From NCBI GenBank assembly GCA_945907085.1, contig CAMDSS010000058.1, positions 1-9,391 on the forward strand: a DNA stretch of 9,391 nucleotides. The letters run 5' to 3'. The position numbers were made by a program, and so were the translations under genes. This stretch comes from Cyanobium sp. NIES-981 (GTDB lineage Bacteria > Cyanobacteriota > Cyanobacteriia > PCC-6307 > Cyanobiaceae). Shown here piece by piece: positions 5,762 to 9,391 of this stretch (positions within the stretch are counted from its first letter, which is position 1; each line of letters opens with the position of its first letter). The notes beneath the pieces were generated by a model that ran no database searches, was not told where the DNA came from, and saw only the letters and a list, made by a program, of their open reading frames with translations.

Positions 5762-6307
5762 GTGCCGAGCCACCCTGCCGCCCTCCAGCTGGACCGTTGC
5801 GCCCAGCTCGTCCATGCCACACCCCTGCGCAAGCGCTATCGGTTGAGCTCAATCAGGTCGCTCGATTGGCACCAGCTGGAACGGCACCTGGCGGAGAACC
5901 TGCCGGGTAGGGGCTTCACCTGGCGGTTAAACCGCGCCGCTAGCTCGATCGTGATCGGCGCCCGTACCGACGGCAGTTCGGCCCCCCTGGGGCAGGGCTT
6001 GGCAATCCTGATTGCCGCCTTGGCCCGGGCCGGTGCACGCCCCCCTGCGGCGGCGGTCGTACGGATTGCCGTTGGTCCAGTCCAACGGTCCCGGGCCCGC
6101 TGGCGTTGGTTATGGGGACCCGTCAATGTGGCCAGCCTGCTCCTGAGCCTGTCGTTCCTTGTGCTGGCAGCCAGCATGACCCTGCTGGGGATGGTTGGCC
6201 TGATGCTGCCCCTTGCTCCAGGGGCTCCGTTCTTGCTACTCGCCAGTCTTGCCATGGAGCTTGCCTTTCTCCTGCGCCTTCCCTTTCAGGCCCAGCCCGC
6301 CGCCTGA
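5762..6307 (+). CDS. CoBaHMA/HMA_2-like domain fused to a C-terminal membrane hairpin (copy 2)
   Basis: This protein of about 181 residues is of unknown function, with the same architecture as the one at 1044-1592. A basic HMA-like domain occupies about residues 12-70 (HATPLRKRYRLSS at 18-30, helix 35-46, strands FTWRLNR and SIVIGAR) and again lacks CxxC. A middle helix and Arg-rich linker follow (RSRARWRWLW, 109-118). Then comes a hydrophobic hairpin (about 119-172) with LMLPLAPGAPFLLLAS, matching the LP-x-PG-x-PF core of copy 1. The GTG start directly abuts the ATPase stop (TAAGTG) and has no Shine-Dalgarno, which suggests translational coupling. Placement between the active pump and the pseudo-pump suggests a subunit or regulator of the same membrane complex. 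Similarity between the copies is seen; the function is inference. Confidence 0.8.
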   Translation: MPSHPAALQLDRCAQLVHATPLRKRYRLSSIRSLDWHQLERHLAENLPGRGFTWRLNRAASSIVIGARTDGSSAPLGQGLAILIAALARAGARPPAAAVVRIAVGPVQRSRARWRWLWGPVNVASLLLSLSFLVLAASMTLLGMVGLMLPLAPGAPFLLLASLAMELAFLLRLPFQAQPAA

Positions 6308-6348
6308 GCCAACCAATCGCCAACCCAGCGCCCCCAGAAGCAGCCCCC

Positions 6349-8505
6349 ATGCCAGCCAGCCCTAGTCCGGTTGCCATTCCCAGCCATTGCACTCTGGCCA
6401 GTGACTTGCCGGGGCGCATCCGGCTGCGCTCTGACCAGCTGGTCGAGTCAGCCGCCCTCAGGCGCCACTGCCGGCTGATCCTTTACAGCTGCCATTGGCT
6501 TGTCTCCTTTCGAATCAATCCGCTCAGTGGCTCCCTCAGCATTCGCTTTCCCGATGGACGACGCCAGGAGCTCGGACGGCTACTCGAGGATGCCTTCGAA
6601 GCTCCGGAGTTCCTGCCAACCGTTGCGATCGACGAAGCTGATATGCGCCTGGGTGGGGGACTTAAACGGCTGAACAGCCGCCAGGCCCTACGCCACGGCG
6701 GTGTGGCGGCCTTGTTAGTGGGGGTGGACCTGCTGTTTCCAATTCCAGCGCTCCTGTTATCCGGTGCCACCGCCCTGATGCTGCTGCCGCTCTTGGGCAG
6801 CGTGGTCAACCATGTACGTCACCGCCACGAATTGCCGGTCGATAGCCTCGATCTGGGTTTTTCAACCGTATTAATCAGCCAGGGACTGGCCGGTGAAGCC
6901 CTGGTGGATCTGGCCATTGGCGATGCCAGCACCGCCTTACAGAGTGCCTTCCTCGAGGGGGGCCTTGAGCCCCTGGCCAGGGGTCTTGTGGAGCGACTCG
7001 GCCGTGGCATCACGGTCCCGATCACGGCGCCGTGGGCAGGGGACAAGCAACTTCTGGAGATCAAGGCAGGGGATCGCTACAGGGCAGAACCCCAAAGCCT
7101 GATTTACCTCAAAAGCCGAATCCTGTCCGGTGAGCTCACGGTCTTCAACCGACTGGTCGATGGCGCATGGACGCCCCATTTGTTGGGTGTTGGAGACTGT
7201 TTAGAACCAGGGTCGTTTGTGATCCAGGGCCAGGCCGAACTGGAAATCGAGATGACCATGCTCAGCCATGCCATCTATGGGCCCACCCACAGGCCCTCCG
7301 GCGCCAGACTGCAACAGTCCCAGGTGCAACAGGGCCTGGGGCTTTACAAACGCTTGATGGCCCCGGCGCTACTGGCCTGCGGCACCTATTGGTATGTCAC
7401 CGGCGCGATTCAAAACGCCTTAAGCGCCTTCCAATTCAATCCGCTCAACGACTGGCAGACCAGCAATCTTGCCTCCAGGCTCACGGCCATGGCCGAACTG
7501 CGCCTGCACGGCCTCCAGGTCCGCGACCCGGATTCCCTCACGATCCTGGGCAAGATCAGCCATCTGGTAATCAGCCGCAGTTGCCTGGACCAGATCGGTG
7601 GCATTCGGCCAGTTGAGCATCCCCAACCGACCAGCCCCCTGGCCAAGGGGACTTTGCTGCGACTGCTGGCCGGCATCCAGCGTTATCTCGTCACCCAGGA
7701 CAGTATTCCGATCTGGTCCAGCGCCTTAAGCCTGGGGAACGACGCCTTAGCCGTCGTAGATCTCAACCTGAACAACGGATCCGGGGGCTGGCAGGTACGC
7801 CTGGACGATGGCCAGGTGTTTGATATAGCCGAACAGGCCAATCCCCCCACCGCAATCCCCCGAAGCCATCTTGACCCCCTGGAAATCCGCCAAGGGGACC
7901 AATTGCTGGGCTACGTGGAATTGCGCACTTCCCCCGATCCCAGCTGGATCGAGCTGGCCAAAGCCCTGCGTGAATTGGGCGTTGCCATCCATATCGTCGG
8001 CACGGACAAGCGGCAGCGCATCGCTGAAATGGTCAAGCCCTTGGGACTCCCCGATCCAAGCACCATCTACGGGGAATGCAGTTGGGCTGATCGGCTGGAA
8101 TTGGTCCAACAACTCCAGGCCGATGGCTCGGGAGTGGCCTATGTGGGTTACGTTCTCAATGACATGGCTGCAGCCTTCCAGGCTGATGTCTCAATTAGCA
8201 TCGACGTGGATGATGACAGCGCTTTTAGCGAGAAAATCTGCGATGTGGTCATTGATCAAGATGCGGCTTGGATTGCCCGCCTGATTGACATGAGCCGCAA
8301 GCTGGAGGCAACTGCCAACAGTAACTTTGGCATCATCGGCATCAGCCACCTGCTCTCTGCTGCTGCCACGGCAAGTGCCTTGATCAATCCCTTGCAAACG
8401 GTCCTACTGGCCGATCTACCCCTCGTTCTTGCTGAGCTGAGAAATTTAGCTGTGATGGCAAATCTAAAGGGCCGCAAACGTTTTAACCATCCTTCGGCCG
8501 CATAA
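6349..8505 (+). CDS. Degenerate P-type ATPase-like protein (pseudo-pump) with N-terminal CoBaHMA-like domain
   Basis: This 718-residue protein can be aligned by eye along its length to the pump at 3257-5761, yet its catalytic residues are gone. DKTGT is replaced by SRSCL (409-413), so there is no phosphorylatable Asp. TGES reads as a VDGAW-like stretch, the HP histidine is replaced within SIPIWSS, and GDGIND has become GYVLND (600-605), keeping only N604 and D605. The membrane motif FDLGTG corresponds to FNPLND. The fold-level landmarks AAAFQADVSIS and NFGIIGISHLLS remain. The N-terminus (about 11-72) is a basic HMA-like domain with PGRIRLR at 21-27. Hydrophobic segments lie near 115-155 and 169-190. 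The frame stays open further upstream, but ATG 6349, with AGAAG 8 bases before it, is chosen because the extension overlaps the previous gene and is low-complexity. The intact frame argues against a pseudogene; a non-catalytic partner of the active pump is the likely role. Confidence 0.88.
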   Translation: MPASPSPVAIPSHCTLASDLPGRIRLRSDQLVESAALRRHCRLILYSCHWLVSFRINPLSGSLSIRFPDGRRQELGRLLEDAFEAPEFLPTVAIDEADMRLGGGLKRLNSRQALRHGGVAALLVGVDLLFPIPALLLSGATALMLLPLLGSVVNHVRHRHELPVDSLDLGFSTVLISQGLAGEALVDLAIGDASTALQSAFLEGGLEPLARGLVERLGRGITVPITAPWAGDKQLLEIKAGDRYRAEPQSLIYLKSRILSGELTVFNRLVDGAWTPHLLGVGDCLEPGSFVIQGQAELEIEMTMLSHAIYGPTHRPSGARLQQSQVQQGLGLYKRLMAPALLACGTYWYVTGAIQNALSAFQFNPLNDWQTSNLASRLTAMAELRLHGLQVRDPDSLTILGKISHLVISRSCLDQIGGIRPVEHPQPTSPLAKGTLLRLLAGIQRYLVTQDSIPIWSSALSLGNDALAVVDLNLNNGSGGWQVRLDDGQVFDIAEQANPPTAIPRSHLDPLEIRQGDQLLGYVELRTSPDPSWIELAKALRELGVAIHIVGTDKRQRIAEMVKPLGLPDPSTIYGECSWADRLELVQQLQADGSGVAYVGYVLNDMAAAFQADVSISIDVDDDSAFSEKICDVVIDQDAAWIARLIDMSRKLEATANSNFGIIGISHLLSAAATASALINPLQTVLLADLPLVLAELRNLAVMANLKGRKRFNHPSAA

Positions 8506-8523
8506 TAGGGCCAGGCGCCTATT
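8504..8523. terminator. Possible bidirectional terminator hairpin between convergent genes
   Basis: AATAGG (8504-8509) and CCTATT (8518-8523) form a 6-base-pair stem around an 8-base GC-rich loop. It covers the whole 13-base gap between the pseudo-pump stop and the polA stop. T-runs are short on both sides, so the call is weak. Confidence 0.3.
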
Positions 8524-9391
8524 TCGCCTCCATCCAATTGGGTCCCACCCCCGTTTCCACCAGCAGCGGTACGGACAGCTGCACCGCCATTTCCATGGTG
8601 CGGCGGGTAAGGGCCAGGACCGACTCCAGGGCTTCTGGGGCCGCCTCCAGCACCAGTTCATCGTGCACCTGCAGGAGCAACCTGGCGGGCAGGGCGGCGG
8701 CGGCCAATTCCCGATGCAGCTGGACCATGGCCAGTTTGATGATGTCAGCGCTGGAACCCTGAATCGGCGCATTGGCCGCTGCCCGCAGTTGCTGGGCCTC
8801 CATGCCGGCGCGGCGGGCCACCTCGAGGTCAATCTCTAGGGGATCCTTGCCCAACAGGCGGCCCAGGCCATTGGGATCAAAGGCGAAGGGCCGGCGCCGG
8901 CCCAGGATCGTTTCCACATAGCCGCGGGAGAGGGCAAGCCGCTCCTGCAGTTCTAGGAAGGCAAACACCTGGGGATAGCGCTGTTTGTATTTGGTGAGAA
9001 ACTCCTTGGCCTGCACCTGGCTCACCCCCGTTTCGCGGGCAAAGCGCTGGGCACCCATGCCATAGATCACGCCGAAATTGATCGTTTTACCCAGCCGGCG
9101 CTCATCGGCGCTCACCTCGTCTTTCTCGAGTAGCAAGCGGGCCGTAAGGGCGTGCACATCGTCGCCGGCCTGGTAGGCCTCCACCAGCACCGGTTCGCCC
9201 GAAAGGTGGGTGAGAATGCGTAGCTCGATCTGGCTGTAGTCGGCACTGATCAGCTGCCAGCCCTCTTGGGGCAAAAAGGCCTTGCGGATCCGCCTTGAGA
9301 ATTCCGTGCGGATGGGGATGTTCTGCAGGTTGGGATTACTGCTCGACAGGCGCCCGGTGGCGGTGACCGCCTGGTTGAAATCGGTATGGAC
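8519..9391 (-). CDS. polA: DNA polymerase I, C-terminal polymerase domain (5' part beyond window)
   Basis: The last 290 residues of a family A DNA polymerase are present. The frame stays open to the window edge and continues upstream, where it reads TATGRLSSSNPNLQNIPIR. Polymerase motif A is DYSQIELRIL, motif B is RRLGKTINFGVIYGMGAQ with the nucleotide-binding Lys, Phe and Tyr of the O helix, and motif C is QVHDELV with its metal-binding Asp. NAPIQGSSADIIKLAM precedes motif C as usual. It fills gaps in lagging-strand synthesis and excision repair. An internal methionine at 9274 lies inside motif A context and is not the start. The gene is convergent with the membrane cluster and functionally unrelated to it; it marks where the cluster meets a housekeeping gene. 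Confidence 0.97.
   Translation of the reverse strand, partial: VHTDFNQAVTATGRLSSSNPNLQNIPIRTEFSRRIRKAFLPQEGWQLISADYSQIELRILTHLSGEPVLVEAYQAGDDVHALTARLLLEKDEVSADERRLGKTINFGVIYGMGAQRFARETGVSQVQAKEFLTKYKQRYPQVFAFLELQERLALSRGYVETILGRRRPFAFDPNGLGRLLGKDPLEIDLEVARRAGMEAQQLRAAANAPIQGSSADIIKLAMVQLHRELAAAALPARLLLQVHDELVLEAAPEALESVLALTRRTMEMAVQLSVPLLVETGVGPNWMEAK

Noticed and set aside
6106..6348. In-frame N-terminal extension of the pseudo-pump back to an ATG at 6106.
   Set aside because: It overlaps the CoBaHMA-hairpin gene by about 200 bases, its translation is low-complexity and unlike any domain, and ATG 6349 has an AGAAG at good spacing directly before the conserved domain.
6620..6640. Possible HIP1 (GCGATCGC) site typical of many cyanobacteria.
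   Set aside because: The sequence is GCGATCGA, one base off, and no exact HIP1 was seen in the window.
6970..6983. Fourteen-base palindrome CCCCTGG/CCAGGGG in the pseudo-pump gene.
   Set aside because: A 14-base palindrome is expected about by chance in a GC-rich window of this length and it has no special position.
6349..8505. Calling the second ATPase a decayed pseudogene.
   Set aside because: The frame is open over 718 codons without frameshift, the N-terminal domain and C-terminal landmarks are intact, and it sits in order within an operon.

Overview
The window reads as GC-rich cyanobacterial chromosome, most likely from the Synechococcus/Cyanobium-type picocyanobacterial side. The clues are gene content rather than any marker gene: a bacterial DNA polymerase I, an ArsA/Get3-like protein ending in an HSP20-like segment (an architecture I associate with cyanobacteria), DUF5132-like and HMA_2-type small membrane proteins beside a P-type ATPase, and a C-terminal DP-G-AW-Y module that I recall from cyanobacterial proteins. 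The assignment to a lineage is inference.

Layout, left to right. (1) A complete beta-carbonic anhydrase (49-651), with two strong inverted repeats inside the gene and a nested hairpin just after its stop. (2) A first two-gene membrane module: a 95-residue DUF5132-like protein (752-1039), then a protein joining an HMA_2/CoBaHMA-like domain to a hydrophobic hairpin (1044-1592). (3) On the minus strand, an ArsA/Get3-like protein without a recognisable P-loop (1653-2717). (4) A second, larger plus-strand module, probably one operon: a paralogous DUF5132-like protein (2857-3204), a P1B-like ATPase with an N-terminal CoBaHMA-like domain and a C-terminal HTH-like tail (3257-5761), a second CoBaHMA plus membrane-hairpin protein (5762-6307), and a second P-type ATPase-fold protein whose catalytic motifs are all altered (6349-8505). 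(5) Convergent to this, the 3' part of polA (8519-9391, minus strand).

The centre of interest is 752-8505. Four proteins carry the same kind of N-terminal domain, with an alternating-basic strand such as RLRLR, RLRL, RKRYRL or GRIRLR and no CxxC metal site. Two of the four end in the same LP-x-PG-x-PF membrane hairpin. One is an apparently active pump (TGES, DKTGT, HP and GDGxND present, but no CPC motif in the membrane). Another looks like its catalytically dead partner. Two small glycine-rich single-pass proteins start the two modules. My reading is a membrane transport assembly made of an active P-type pump, a pseudo-pump and small membrane accessory proteins, with basic domains that may bind anionic lipids or other anionic partners. 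The transported ion cannot be told from the sequence. A carbonic anhydrase next door, and the published link of CoBaHMA domains with intracellular carbonate biomineralisation, make a Ca/carbonate role a hypothesis only; no calcyanin gene is present here.

No RNA genes, insertion sequences, CRISPR arrays or HIP1 (GCGATCGC) sites were seen. No gene-free stretch exceeds about 140 bases.
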